A stretch of DNA of 64,000 nucleotides from assembly GCA_003612485.1 (NCBI GenBank), contig RAZA01000001.1, positions 248,001-312,000 of the forward strand, read 5' to 3'. The stretch comes from a bacterium D16-50 (lineage in GTDB: Bacteria > Bacillota > Clostridia > Lachnospirales > Lachnospiraceae). A program made the translations under genes and the position numbers. A model generated the notes under the pieces. The model saw only the letters and a list, made by a program, of their open reading frames with translations. It was not told the DNA's origin and made no database searches. This document shows positions 8,808-17,783 of the stretch, piece after piece (the first letter of the stretch is position 1; every line of letters begins with the position of its first letter).

Positions 8808-10181
8808 TTATTCTTCGATCTTGCCTGCAAATTTAATGCGGTAGATCCGCCGCAGAGAATCATTGATCCGTTCCTCGGAAATATGTCCTTCCTGAATGGC
8901 CGCAAGGATTCCGTTGTACGCCTTCTCATAATCCTCCGGCATCAAAAGCATGTCGCAGCCTGCCAGAACCGCCATCACCGCCGCTTCATCCGCCCCATAA
9001 TAATCGGAGATGGCAGCCATATTCATGGCATCCGTTATTATGACGCCATCGAAGGCAAGCTCCTCCCGCAGCACCCCCGTCACAAGCTCCTCCGAAAATA
9101 TACATGGCTCATTGTTTCCCGTGAGGGACGGCGCAGCCATATGGCTGACCATAACCATCTCCGCCCCGGCGTTGATGCCTGCGGCAAAGACTGCGAACTC
9201 CTCCGCCCGGAACTGCTCTGCCGTCCTATCCGTGGAGGCCATTCCCTCGTGGGTGTCTTTTGTGGAGCTGCCGATCCCCGGAAAATGCTTCAGGCAGGCG
9301 GCGACTCCCTGATCTCTCAGGCCGCTGGTCATGGAGGCCACAAAGCCCGAAACGCTTCCGGCCTCAGAGCCGTAGGAACGCCCCTCCATGACGCTGCCCT
9401 CCACATTTGCCAGATCCGCTACCGGCGCAAAGTCCAGATTGAATCCCAGACCTGCAAGAGTGCTTCCTATGGAAACGCCTGCCTGATACGCATTGCCCGC
9501 ATCCCCGGTAGCCCCGATGTCTCCGGCGCCGTCCACCTTAGGCCCTATGCCTGAAGAACCCACTCTGGCCACCTGACCGCCCTCCTCGTCCACCGCCAGA
9601 AACAGAGGATACTCGGCGTATGAAGCTGTATTTGTAAGCATCTGCCGCAGCTGATCCTCCGACTGTATATTCTTCTTGAAATAGACCAGACCTCCCACCG
9701 GATGCTCTGACAGAGCTTGTCTGGTGCCGTCCCCTGCCTGCACCGCCGTGCCCACTCCTGTGATGGTCTCAGGCGTAACAATGAAAAGCCCCGCCACCTT
9801 GTCCTCCAGAGGCATTCCCTCTATCTGTACATTGACGATCTCATCCAGCCTCTCCTCCGGTGTCTGCTCCGGAACAGCCGGAGTGGGTTCCGGGGTAGGC
9901 TCCGGCGTAGGAATCGCCTCCTCCGACCCGAAAATGTCGTCTATGGCGTCCTGCCTATCCTGATCCTCCGACCCGCCCTGCTGGTCGTCCGCTCCTCCTG
10001 CGCCGTCTCCCTTCCCGAAGCCGATGCTGTTTTTTGTCAGATAATTCACCCCGTACACGGTTCCCGCCGCAGCCGCCAGAATCAGCGCCACAAGCACCAC
10101 ATAGGCCACCACCTGATTCCTTACCCTTCTCCTTCTTCTGGCTTCCCTCTTCTCCTGCTGGATCTGCTCTTTATCGCTCAT
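8808..10181 (-). CDS. Glycoside hydrolase family 3, NagZ-like beta-N-acetylhexosaminidase, membrane-anchored
   Basis: A 457-residue enzyme with a basic cytoplasmic N-terminus, one membrane segment (about 26-48), an acidic and Pro/Glu/Thr-rich linker with PTPEPTPEPTP, and an extracellular GH3 domain. It shows KHFPGIGSSTKDTH, carrying the Asp-x-His acid/base dyad of the NagZ branch (the usual PGHG is PGIG here), and the nucleophile region IITDAMNMAAI. Probable role: removal of N-acetylglucosamine from muropeptides or related glycans outside the cell. I chose the ATG at 10181 because GGAAGGAAT precedes it; a longer reading to 10247 lacks a ribosome site. Confidence 0.88.
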   Translation of the reverse strand: MSDKEQIQQEKREARRRRRVRNQVVAYVVLVALILAAAAGTVYGVNYLTKNSIGFGKGDGAGGADDQQGGSEDQDRQDAIDDIFGSEEAIPTPEPTPEPTPAVPEQTPEERLDEIVNVQIEGMPLEDKVAGLFIVTPETITGVGTAVQAGDGTRQALSEHPVGGLVYFKKNIQSEDQLRQMLTNTASYAEYPLFLAVDEEGGQVARVGSSGIGPKVDGAGDIGATGDAGNAYQAGVSIGSTLAGLGFNLDFAPVADLANVEGSVMEGRSYGSEAGSVSGFVASMTSGLRDQGVAACLKHFPGIGSSTKDTHEGMASTDRTAEQFRAEEFAVFAAGINAGAEMVMVSHMAAPSLTGNNEPCIFSEELVTGVLREELAFDGVIITDAMNMAAISDYYGADEAAVMAVLAGCDMLLMPEDYEKAYNGILAAIQEGHISEERINDSLRRIYRIKFAGKIEE

Positions 10182-10322
10182 AGGTATTCCTTCCCTTAAT
10201 TTTCCCGAATCGCCGGTTTCCCTATCCATAATAAACCATTGTCCCATAATTTTCTACAAAAAATTTCACTTTATCTCAAAAAATGCCGCAAGGATTCTCC
10301 TCTGCCAATCCCTGCCGCATGT

Positions 10323-10353
10323 AAAAAGGGAAATGAACATAAGCCCATTTCCC
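10323..10353 (-). terminator. Intrinsic terminator inside the GH3 leader
   Basis: On the minus strand GGGAAATG (10353-10346), a 10-base loop, CATTTCCC (10335-10328), then five T residues. The perfect 8-bp stem and U run sit between the promoter at 10456-10484 and the gene start at 10181, so the element is either an attenuator or the 3' end of a short RNA. Confidence 0.8.
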
Positions 10354-10455
10354 TATCTTTCTTCCACTTTATCCTATGTATACTGTCTCTTTCGTATCTG
10401 GCAGAACCTATCGCATTTTCTTTCTTCTGTACACCAATGGAAAGATGATACGTTT

Positions 10456-10484
10456 ATTATATTGTCTCATCCTACACTTGTCAA
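10456..10484 (-). promoter_or_regulatory. Consensus sigma-A promoter upstream of GH3 gene
   Basis: TTGACA (10484-10479), 17-base spacer, TATAAT (10461-10456) on the minus strand: both hexamers are perfect. Predicted start of transcription is near 10449, giving a 268-base leader or a short RNA of about 127 bases ending at the terminator. Confidence 0.85.
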
Positions 10485-10554
10485 TATGTTTCGACAATTT
10501 TCCAGAATTTTCTTTTTGCGTATTTGCGTTCCCTTTTCAACGACCCCCAACACA

Positions 10555-11874
10555 CTATAGGTTTGTCAGAACAAAGATGTCATAGATCGCCTTTATGGCA
10601 GTCTCAAAATCGTCGTTTGCCACGCCGATGATGATGTTCAGCTCCGAGGAACCCTGATCTATCATCTTCACGTTCACATTGGCATGGGCAAGAGCAGAGA
10701 ATATACGCCCCGCCGTGCCTCTGGTGGACTTCATCCCCCGGCCCACCACTGCTATCAATGCCAGATCCGCCTCGATCTCCACTGCGTCCGGTCTGGCCAG
10801 ACGGTAAAGACTGGCGGCCACCTTCTGCTCCTTGTGAACGAACTCGTCCTGATGCACAAAGACTGTCAGCGTGTCTATTCCGGAGGGAATATGCTCAAAA
10901 GAAATGCCGCTCTCCTCGAAGGCCTGCAGAACCTTTCTTCCGAACCCTACCTCCGAATTCATCATGTCCTTCTCGATATTGACGGAACAGAAGCCTTTCT
11001 TACCCGCTATCCCGGTGATGATATACTTGGATTTCTGACAAGTGCTTCCCACGATCCAAGTGCCGTTGTCCTCCGGCGCATTGGTGTTCCGGATATTGAT
11101 GGGAATATTCTCCTGACGCACCGGGAAGATCGCATCTTCATGCAGCACCCCCGCGCCCATGTAGGAAAGCTCTCTCAGCTCCCTATATGTAATCACGTCT
11201 ATCCCGATAGGATTCTCGATGATCCTCGGATCCGCTATAAGAAACCCTGACACATCCGTCCAGTTCTCATACACGTCCGCCCGGGCAGCCTTGGCCACGA
11301 TGGATCCCGTCACATCGGATCCGCCTCTGGAAAAGGTCTTTATGGTTCCGTCGGGCAATGAGCCGTAGAAGCCGGGCACCACAGCCCTCTGACATTCCGC
11401 AAGCCTTGCGGAAAGCACCTTGTCGGTCTTGTCTGAATCGAAGTTTCCCTCTTCGTCAAAGAAGATCACTTCCGCCGCATCAATGAACTCATAGCCCAGA
11501 TAGGCCGCCATGATGATACCGTTTAGGTATTCTCCTCTGGAAGCCGCGTAATTGCTGCCCGCCTTGGCCTTGAAGTTTTCTTCTATGCTTCTGAACTCTT
11601 GGGAAATATCCAGCTCAAGCTTCAGGCCCTCTATGATCTCCTGATATCTGGCCTTTATTTCCCCCAGCTCTCTGCCGAAATCCCTGCCCTCATCCGCCAG
11701 ATCATAGCAGGCGTAAAGCATGTCCGTTACCTTGGAATCCCCCTTGAAGCGCTTTCCCGGCGCAGAGGGCACCACATACCTTCTGCCGGCATCGCTGCGG
11801 ATGATATCTCCTACCTTCTGAAACTGCTCTGCGCTCGCCAGCGAGCTTCCTCCGAATTTCACTACCTTAGACAT
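10555..11874 (-). CDS. lysC: Aspartate kinase
   Basis: Phosphorylates L-aspartate, the committed step to threonine, methionine and lysine. The N-terminal KFGGSSLA motif, the catalytic region FSRGGSDVTGSIVA and two C-terminal ACT-type regulatory segments (from about residue 300, including VGRGMKSTRGTAGRIF) are present in 439 residues, typical of the monofunctional single-chain form. It is the last gene of glyA-hom-apgM-lysC, so pathway end products probably regulate it through the ACT domains. The start chosen at 11874 gives MSKVVKFGG with GGAG eight bases upstream; a start nine bases earlier is possible. Confidence 0.93.
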   Translation of the reverse strand: MSKVVKFGGSSLASAEQFQKVGDIIRSDAGRRYVVPSAPGKRFKGDSKVTDMLYACYDLADEGRDFGRELGEIKARYQEIIEGLKLELDISQEFRSIEENFKAKAGSNYAASRGEYLNGIIMAAYLGYEFIDAAEVIFFDEEGNFDSDKTDKVLSARLAECQRAVVPGFYGSLPDGTIKTFSRGGSDVTGSIVAKAARADVYENWTDVSGFLIADPRIIENPIGIDVITYRELRELSYMGAGVLHEDAIFPVRQENIPINIRNTNAPEDNGTWIVGSTCQKSKYIITGIAGKKGFCSVNIEKDMMNSEVGFGRKVLQAFEESGISFEHIPSGIDTLTVFVHQDEFVHKEQKVAASLYRLARPDAVEIEADLALIAVVGRGMKSTRGTAGRIFSALAHANVNVKMIDQGSSELNIIIGVANDDFETAIKAIYDIFVLTNL

Positions 11875-11942
11875 CTCTCCCACTCCTCACATCCCATATT
11901 TTGTACCGTCATGCCCCCATCCCCATGCTCCCCCACAGCCGC

Positions 11943-13154
11943 CTACTTTTCGCTCTCTTCAAAGAGCCTGTCAATGAGTTTATATCCCTGGGCCGTGACA
12001 TTTCCTGCCTTCGCCGCTTCCCTCTCATTGTAGTTCCATACATGCCTTAAGGGTCTGGCGCTGTCATACAGCATATAGGGCACGCTGTCCGGCGTGTGTG
12101 TCCTGATTCGTATGGGAGTGGGATGATCCGGCAGCACCAACAGCCGAAACGCCTCCCCCGACGCTTCCATCCTCTCCACCAAAGGGCCTATGACCCTCTG
12201 GTCCAGATATTCTATGGCCCGCACCTTTTTCTCCACGCTTCCCTGATGTCCCATCTCGTCGGGAGCCTCTAAATGGATATAGGCAAAATCATATCCCTCC
12301 TCTGTCAGGGCCCGCACCGCCGCGTCCACCTTTCCCGCATAGTTGGTGTCCAGCCCGCCGTTGGCCCCCTCCACCAGAGCCACGCCCATGCCCGCTCCCA
12401 CGGCGATACCCTTGAGCAGATCCACCGCAGACACCATCATGCCCTTTTTTCCGGTCTTCTCCTCAAAGGAAGAAAGCTTCGGTCTTGTGCCTGCTCCCCA
12501 GAACCAACAGCAGTTTGCAGGGTTCAAGCCCCTTTTCTTTCTCTCCTCATTGATGGGATGGTTCACCAGAATATCATAGCTCTTCCTCATCATATCCCTC
12601 AGGGCCTGATCCTTCGGCAGGTACTGTCCGATCTTTTGGCCCAGCACATCATGGGGCTGGGCCAGCTCCACCACCCTGCCGCAGTTCCAGATCAGGCAGT
12701 GCCGATAGCTGGTTCCCACATAGAACTGATAGGTCTCGTCTGCCAGCCTGCTCTCCACCTCTCTCAAAAGCACGGCGCAGTCCTCGGTGCTGATCTCAGA
12801 GGAACTGTGGTCAATGATGGTTTTCTCTTCAAAGGGAACCTCATCCTCCGAGATTGTCACGATATTGCACCGAATGGCAATGTCCGTATCCTTCATGGGC
12901 ACGCCGATGCTCAACGCCTCCAAAGGAGAGCGCCCCGAATAGAATTCTTTAGGGTCATAGCCCAGAACCGCCAGATTCGCCGTGTCGGAGCCCGGCTTCA
13001 TCCCCTCCGGAATGGTATGCGCCGTCCCGATCTCGCTGAGTTTGCTGATCCTATCCATATTGGGCGTCCTTGCATACTCCAGAGGTGTCTTGCCCCCTAA
13101 CTGCGAAAGCGGCTCGTCCGCCATGCCGTCTCCAAGCACTACGATATATTTCAT
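11943..13154 (-). CDS. ApgM-like phosphoglycerate-mutase-family protein, probable homoserine kinase substitute
   Basis: Alkaline-phosphatase superfamily protein of 403 residues. Metal-binding positions are visible in VVLGDGMADEP at the N-terminus, the Ser-containing segment KPGSDTANLAVLGYDP, and EAPDEMGHQGS and LPDHPTPIR towards the C-terminus. By name the family is cofactor-independent phosphoglycerate mutase of archaeal type. It sits between hom and lysC, and no thrB is present, so it most likely phosphorylates homoserine, a role assigned to such operon-encoded members in other bacteria. That function is inference from position; glycolytic mutase activity is the alternative. Confidence 0.85.
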   Translation of the reverse strand: MKYIVVLGDGMADEPLSQLGGKTPLEYARTPNMDRISKLSEIGTAHTIPEGMKPGSDTANLAVLGYDPKEFYSGRSPLEALSIGVPMKDTDIAIRCNIVTISEDEVPFEEKTIIDHSSSEISTEDCAVLLREVESRLADETYQFYVGTSYRHCLIWNCGRVVELAQPHDVLGQKIGQYLPKDQALRDMMRKSYDILVNHPINEERKKRGLNPANCCWFWGAGTRPKLSSFEEKTGKKGMMVSAVDLLKGIAVGAGMGVALVEGANGGLDTNYAGKVDAAVRALTEEGYDFAYIHLEAPDEMGHQGSVEKKVRAIEYLDQRVIGPLVERMEASGEAFRLLVLPDHPTPIRIRTHTPDSVPYMLYDSARPLRHVWNYNEREAAKAGNVTAQGYKLIDRLFEESEK

Positions 13155-13235
13155 CCCAATCCTGCTCCCGTCCGCCCGCCGAAACCGGGCATTTCTAAAA
13201 CTCCCCTTAACCTATGCCGACGGCCCTGCATCCTT

Positions 13236-14444
13236 TTACAGAATCCTCAGGCATCCAAGAACAGCGTCTCCCAGCTCTGCGCATTTTGCGTCGAATTCGC
13301 CTTCTTTCATCACCGGAGTGATAAAGCCCATGTCCTCTCCGCCGGACCTCAAAAGGGCCCTGCCCTCCGGAAAAGCCTTCTCCAGCACGTCCTGCGATCC
13401 CGCCGCGGCCCTGACGAAAAATGCCCTCCGGGTCTGAGATGAGTCTGCCACCGAGGCCTCCTCCTGATTCCAGAAACACCACACCGTCTTGCCCGGATGC
13501 TTCGCACAGTCCACCACGTCGGCCACCACCGCGCTGGCGGTGGGAAGCTTTCCTGCTCCTCTTCCATAGAACATGGCGTCTCCCAGCATATTTCCCGTCA
13601 CAAGCACCCCGTTGAACACATCGTCCACTCTGGCCAGCGGATGCCCTTCAGGAACCATGAATGGCGCCACCATGGCCACCACGCTTCCATCCTCAAGCAT
13701 TTTGCCCAGCACCAGCGGCTTCACCACCATCTTGGCCACGCGGGCATACTCCAGATCTGCCTTGGAAATCTTGGTGATTCCTTCCATACGGATCTTCCCC
13801 GCGCTGACATTCTTGCCCGTCATCAGAGACGAGAGAATGGCCAGCTTGCGGCAGGCGTCCCAGCCCTCCACATCCGCCTCGGGATTGCGCTCGGCATAGC
13901 CCAGCTCCTGAGCCTGCTTGAGAGCCTGGCTGTAATCCATGCCCTCCTTGGCCATCTTTGTCAATATATAGTTGGTGGTGCCGTTGAGGATTCCTGTCAC
14001 TGCCTGAATCCTCTCTGCAGTCAGCGCGCTGTTCACCGCTCTGATGATGGGGATGCCCCCTCCCACACTGGCCTCGAACATATAGTTGCAGCGATTGGCC
14101 ACGGCCAGCTCCAGCAGCTCCGCCCCATGCAGCGCCACCAGCTCCTTGTTGGAAGTACACACGCTCTTTCCCGCCTCAAGTGCCCGCTTGGTATATTGAT
14201 ATGCCGGGCCTACACCCCCCATGACCTCGCACAGAACGCTTACCTCCGGATCCTTCAAAATCATGTCAAAATCATGTACGATCTTATCTTCATGGGGATC
14301 TCCAGGGAAATCCCGCAGGTCGAGAATGTACTTCACCGCGACTTCATCCCCGGCCTTCCTGCTTATCTCGGCATTGTTGCGCTCTATGACCTCCACCACG
14401 CCGCTGCCCACCACGCCGTATCCCAGCACTGCTATCTTTATCAT
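13236..14444 (-). CDS. hom: Homoserine dehydrogenase
   Basis: Reduces aspartate semialdehyde to homoserine with NAD(P)H. The Rossmann motif VLGYGVVGSGVVEV opens the protein; the catalytic region includes EASVGGGIPIIRAVNS, GILNGTTNYILTKM, AQELGYAERNPEADVEGWDA and the catalytic Lys in RKLAILSSL. A C-terminal ACT-like domain is present. The start at 14444 gives MIKIAVLGYG behind GGGAG; an upstream in-frame extension lacks family similarity. It follows glyA by about 100 bases and precedes the apgM-like gene by 81 bases. Confidence 0.95.
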   Translation of the reverse strand: MIKIAVLGYGVVGSGVVEVIERNNAEISRKAGDEVAVKYILDLRDFPGDPHEDKIVHDFDMILKDPEVSVLCEVMGGVGPAYQYTKRALEAGKSVCTSNKELVALHGAELLELAVANRCNYMFEASVGGGIPIIRAVNSALTAERIQAVTGILNGTTNYILTKMAKEGMDYSQALKQAQELGYAERNPEADVEGWDACRKLAILSSLMTGKNVSAGKIRMEGITKISKADLEYARVAKMVVKPLVLGKMLEDGSVVAMVAPFMVPEGHPLARVDDVFNGVLVTGNMLGDAMFYGRGAGKLPTASAVVADVVDCAKHPGKTVWCFWNQEEASVADSSQTRRAFFVRAAAGSQDVLEKAFPEGRALLRSGGEDMGFITPVMKEGEFDAKCAELGDAVLGCLRIL

Positions 14445-14544
14445 TTTCGCTCCCATCCGCCTGATTTTTGCCGCCTCCTGCACCGCTGCCTATGCCGACG
14501 GCGATTCGGCCGGCAAAAACCAGACTTTCAAACTGTTTGTCCCA

Positions 14545-15780
14545 TCACAGAGGATACTTGAACGTAAGAGTCTGCACGATGGCTCTGGCCTGAGGAATGC
14601 TTTCTTCTCCCCCTTTGATCACCAATGCGATGGCCTCGGCAATCTTGTCCATGTCCTCCGTATTCATGCCTCTGGACGTAACCGCAGGAGTTCCCAGACG
14701 GATTCCGCTGGTGACAAAGGGCGACTGGGGATCGTTGGGTATGGTATTCTTGTTGCAGGTGATGTGAGCCTTGTCCAAAAGCTTCTCCACCGCCTTGCCG
14801 GTGAGGCCGTAGGTGGTCAGATCCACCAGCATGAGATGGTTGTCCGTGCCGCCGGACACGATCTTAACGCCCCTCTCCAGCAGTCCCCTGCACAGCGCCT
14901 GCGCATTGTCGATGATGCCCTTCTGGTATGCCTTGAACTCCTCTCCCAGAGCCTCCTTGAAGCAGACGGCCTTGGCCGCTATCACATGCATCAGGGGTCC
15001 GCCCTGAATGCCGGGGAAGATGGCCTTGTTGAAATTATACTTTGCATTGACCTCGCTGCTGGCCAGAATCAGTCCTCCTCTGGGGCCCCTCAGCGTCTTG
15101 TGGGTGGTGGTGGTGGTCACGTCTGCATAGGGAATGGGGCTCGGATGAAGCCCTGCCGCCACCAGACCGGCGATATGGGCCATATCCACCATGAGCACTG
15201 CGCCCACCTCGTCCGCCACCTCCCGGAATTTCTTGAAATCTATGGTGCGGGCATAGGCCGACGCCCCTGCGATGATCATCTTAGGCTTCGCCTTCACCGC
15301 AATTTCCCGCAGTTCTTCATAATCTATAAATCCTTCTTCGTTTACGCCATAAGGAACGATGTTGAAATATTTTCCGGACATGTTCACCGGGCTTCCATGG
15401 GTCAGGTGTCCGCCATGATCCAGATTCATGCCCATGATGGTATCCCCGGGGCTGCACACCGCAAACTGCACCGCCATGTTGGCCTGTGCCCCGGAATGAG
15501 GCTGCACATTGGCATACTCGCAGCCAAACAGCTCCTTTGCCCGTTCAATGGCAAGATTCTCCACCACGTCCACGCACTGGCAGCCGCCATAGTATCTCTT
15601 TCCCGGATAGCCTTCCGCATATTTATTCGTCAGAGGGCTTCCCATGGCCGCCATCACGGCCTTGCTCACCCAGTTCTCGGAGGCGATCAACTCGATGTGG
15701 CTGTTCTGTCTGGCCTCTTCATCTACGATAGCCTGAGCGATCTCAGGGTCGATAGCTCTTACTTCATCCAAAGAATACAT
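14545..15780 (-). CDS. glyA: Serine hydroxymethyltransferase
   Basis: PLP enzyme that interconverts serine and glycine while charging tetrahydrofolate with a one-carbon unit. The PLP lysine lies in [16 protein letters not shown]; substrate-site segments [24 protein letters not shown] and [13 protein letters not shown] are intact. The 411-residue length is standard. The start at 15780 ([11 protein letters not shown]) has an AAGGAGG site; an upstream in-frame ATG-less extension is not coding. First gene of an amino-acid operon with hom, apgM-like and lysC, driven by the promoter at 15815-15843. Confidence 0.96.
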   Translation of the reverse strand: MYSLDEVRAIDPEIAQAIVDEEARQNSHIELIASENWVSKAVMAAMGSPLTNKYAEGYPGKRYYGGCQCVDVVENLAIERAKELFGCEYANVQPHSGAQANMAVQFAVCSPGDTIMGMNLDHGGHLTHGSPVNMSGKYFNIVPYGVNEEGFIDYEELREIAVKAKPKMIIAGASAYARTIDFKKFREVADEVGAVLMVDMAHIAGLVAAGLHPSPIPYADVTTTTTHKTLRGPRGGLILASSEVNAKYNFNKAIFPGIQGGPLMHVIAAKAVCFKEALGEEFKAYQKGIIDNAQALCRGLLERGVKIVSGGTDNHLMLVDLTTYGLTGKAVEKLLDKAHITCNKNTIPNDPQSPFVTSGIRLGTPAVTSRGMNTEDMDKIAEAIALVIKGGEESIPQARAIVQTLTFKYPL

Positions 15781-15814
15781 CCCAAATCCTCCTTTTTTCT
15801 CGACATATGGTACG

Positions 15815-15843
15815 ATTATAGCATAGAATGGGCGGAATGCAAA
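15815..15843 (-). promoter_or_regulatory. glyA operon promoter
   Basis: Minus strand: TTTGCA (15843-15838), 17-base spacer, TATAAT (15820-15815) with an extended TGC just upstream of the -10. Good fit to the housekeeping sigma factor. Confidence 0.8.
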
Positions 15844-15969
15844 CAAAATTTTAAAGACTTGCCAAGGAGTTGTTTACGAAATTACTTTTAACTGTTAAAA
15901 TAAAAACGGCACTGAACCAAAAAATATACAAGCGAAAATACATAAAAAACGAAAAGGAAGTGAACCTCC

Positions 15970-16896
15970 ATGTATCACATCATCATCAACCCCGCCTCCC
16001 GTTCCGGCAAGGCATCAAAAATATGGCAGAAACAGATAGAGCCGGCGCTCCAAAGAGAGGATATTTCCTACCGCGCCTACTTTTCCCAAAAGGCCGGCGA
16101 CGTAGCGCGTATTGCCCGAAGCATTCTGAACGCTTGCGAGGAGATTCCCCTGAGACTCATCATACTGGGCGGAGACGGCACCGTCAACGAAGCCCTGCAG
16201 GGCATGACGGACACGTCCCGAATCCTCCTCGGCTACATACCCACCGGCTCCAGCAACGATCTGGCCAGAGATCTGGGACTTCCCAAGAATCCCTTGGCCG
16301 CATTGGATCTGATCTTGCATTCCGGATTGCCCATGTCCATGGATCTGGGCACCGTCACCTACCCTGACGGGGAAATGCGGCGCTTTGCCGTCAGCTGCGG
16401 CATCGGCTTTGACGCGGCAGTCTGTGAGGAAGCGCTGCGCTCAAAAATAAAGCGCACCATGAACAGACTGGGGCTCGGAAAACTCACCTATCTGGGAATC
16501 GCCCTGAGACAGCTCTTCGCCTCCAGAGCAGTGTCCGCTACCCTGACCGTGGGAGACGGCTCCCCGGTCAGCATCGGCAACATGCTCTTCGTTGCATGCA
16601 TGCTCCACCGCTTCGAGGGGGGCGGCTTCATGTTCGCCCCGGACGCAAGCGCGGACGACGGGATCTTGAATCTATGCGCCGTGGGGGATCTGTCAAAGCT
16701 TTTCATCCTTTTTGCCCTGCCCACCGCCTTCAAGGGAAAACACTATAGGTTCCGCGGAATCACTCCCTACGAGGCCTCCGTTCTCACCATAGAGACCACG
16801 CAGCCCCTCTGGGTCCACACAGACGGGGAGGTCTATCGGCGCAGCCGCCGCATTGAAGTCTCCTGTGAGCGCCGGGCCATCCGCATTCTGCGCTGA
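15970..16896 (+). CDS. Diacylglycerol/lipid kinase family protein (DagK/YegS-like)
   Basis: Soluble lipid kinase of 308 residues with the catalytic-domain start IINPASRSGKASKIW, the nucleotide-binding motif ILGGDGTVNEALQGM and the segment YIPTGSSNDLARDLGLP. The C-terminal beta-sandwich ends with VHTDGEVYRRSRRIEVSC. The family phosphorylates diacylglycerol or related lipids during phospholipid recycling. It is divergent from glyA. A PAP2-type phosphatase follows on the same strand but has its own promoter. An AAGGAAGTG ribosome site precedes the ATG. Confidence 0.9.
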   Translation: MYHIIINPASRSGKASKIWQKQIEPALQREDISYRAYFSQKAGDVARIARSILNACEEIPLRLIILGGDGTVNEALQGMTDTSRILLGYIPTGSSNDLARDLGLPKNPLAALDLILHSGLPMSMDLGTVTYPDGEMRRFAVSCGIGFDAAVCEEALRSKIKRTMNRLGLGKLTYLGIALRQLFASRAVSATLTVGDGSPVSIGNMLFVACMLHRFEGGGFMFAPDASADDGILNLCAVGDLSKLFILFALPTAFKGKHYRFRGITPYEASVLTIETTQPLWVHTDGEVYRRSRRIEVSCERRAIRILR

Positions 16897-16924
16897 GATC
16901 ATCTTTTCCAGCCGCGCACAAACC

Positions 16925-16994
16925 TTAACGAATTCTAAAGAATATTTAAGAAGCTCCTAATTGACTTGATTTTACCTCCGTCTGGTTATAAGAT
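16925..16994 (+). promoter_or_regulatory. PAP2 gene promoter with 10-bp-phased direct repeats
   Basis: Three related octamers, TTAACGAA (16925), CTAAAGAA (16935) and TTTAAGAA (16945), recur every 10 bases directly upstream of a candidate promoter TTGATT (16966-16971) - 17 bases - TAAGAT (16989-16994). Such phased direct repeats are typical binding sites of OmpR/PhoB-class response regulators. A downstream inverted repeat (GATGGAC ... GTCCATC, about 17008-17044) lies in the leader. Confidence 0.5.
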
Positions 16995-17085
16995 ATGCTT
17001 CGAAACCGATGGACAAAGTCAATTCTGCAGAGGCCCGTCCATCCAGCAGATCTGCAGATACAGAGAAAGGTAAGGTTAAAGCGCA

Positions 17086-17766
17086 ATGAACAAGCTCAAA
17101 AACCTATATGCAAAATATAGACACGGCATCCCTCTGCTGATTTACATGGCAGTCTATCTGGGATGGTTCGCATGGCTGGAGAAGACCAACCAAAAAAACT
17201 TCTACGTCATTCATGTGGATCTGGATGACTATATCCCGTTCGCTGAAGTGTTTGTGGTTCCGTACCTGCTCTGGTTCTTCTATGTAAGTGCAGTGGTGGT
17301 GTACCTATTGCTCACCGACAAGCAGAATTTCAATAAATGCTTCGCGTTTCTGGCCACGGGTATGACGGTGTTTCTGCTTATATCCACGCTATGGCCCAAC
17401 GGCCACCATCTCCGCCCCCCCGTAATGCCCAGAGACAATGTCTTCACCCAGATGATCTCAATGCTGTGGCAGGCGGACACTCCTACTAACCTATGGCCCA
17501 GCATCCATGTGTACAATTCCATGGGCGCCCATTTCGCCCTCACACACAGCGCGCTGGGAAGGAAAAAGAGCATGCGGATAGCGTCCGGCATATTGGCACT
17601 GTCCATCATTCTCTCCACCATGCTTATCAAACAGCATTCCGTTTTCGACGTGGTCACGGGCATAGGACTTGGCTCCGTAATGTACCTTCTTGTATACAAA
17701 AGAGAATCTCTGCTGTCCCCGAGAGCACAGCGAAAGAAGGGAGAAAGAACCCCTCAGGCCAGCTAG
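17086..17766 (+). CDS. PAP2-superfamily membrane phosphatase
   Basis: Membrane protein of 226 residues with about six hydrophobic segments. The acid-phosphatase signature is recognisable as LWPSIHVYNSMGAH (motif 2) and IKQHSVFDVVTGIGLG (motif 3 with the catalytic His). Motif 1 (K-x6-RP) is represented by the region around LRPPVMPRDN, less well conserved. Likely acts on lipid phosphates such as phosphatidate, undecaprenyl-diphosphate or phosphatidylglycerol phosphate. It follows the lipid kinase, fitting a lipid-phosphate role. Its stop codon lies inside the terminator hairpin. Confidence 0.82.
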   Translation: MNKLKNLYAKYRHGIPLLIYMAVYLGWFAWLEKTNQKNFYVIHVDLDDYIPFAEVFVVPYLLWFFYVSAVVVYLLLTDKQNFNKCFAFLATGMTVFLLISTLWPNGHHLRPPVMPRDNVFTQMISMLWQADTPTNLWPSIHVYNSMGAHFALTHSALGRKKSMRIASGILALSIILSTMLIKQHSVFDVVTGIGLGSVMYLLVYKRESLLSPRAQRKKGERTPQAS

Positions 17767-17778
17767 GCCCGAGGGGTT
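17748..17778. terminator. Bidirectional terminator overlapping the PAP2 stop codon
   Basis: AACCCCTCAGGCC and GGCCCGAGGGGTT pair over 13 positions with one mismatch around a 5-base loop containing the stop TAG. T-rich flanks exist on both strands, serving the convergent genes ending at 17766 and 17784. Confidence 0.88.
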
Positions 17779-17783
17779 TCTCT

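Larger units (their letters stand above)
10182..10554. other. 373-base intergenic region: leader of the GH3 gene
   Basis: No convincing coding sequence. It holds a consensus minus-strand promoter at 10456-10484 and, about 100 bases downstream, an intrinsic terminator at 10323-10353, followed by about 140 further bases before the GH3 start. Small open frames here have no ribosome sites. Confidence 0.7.

Noticed and set aside
14221..15891. A 556-codon plus-strand frame
   Set aside because: It is antisense to hom and glyA, whose products match families strongly; its translation has no recognisable domain and lacks a ribosome site.
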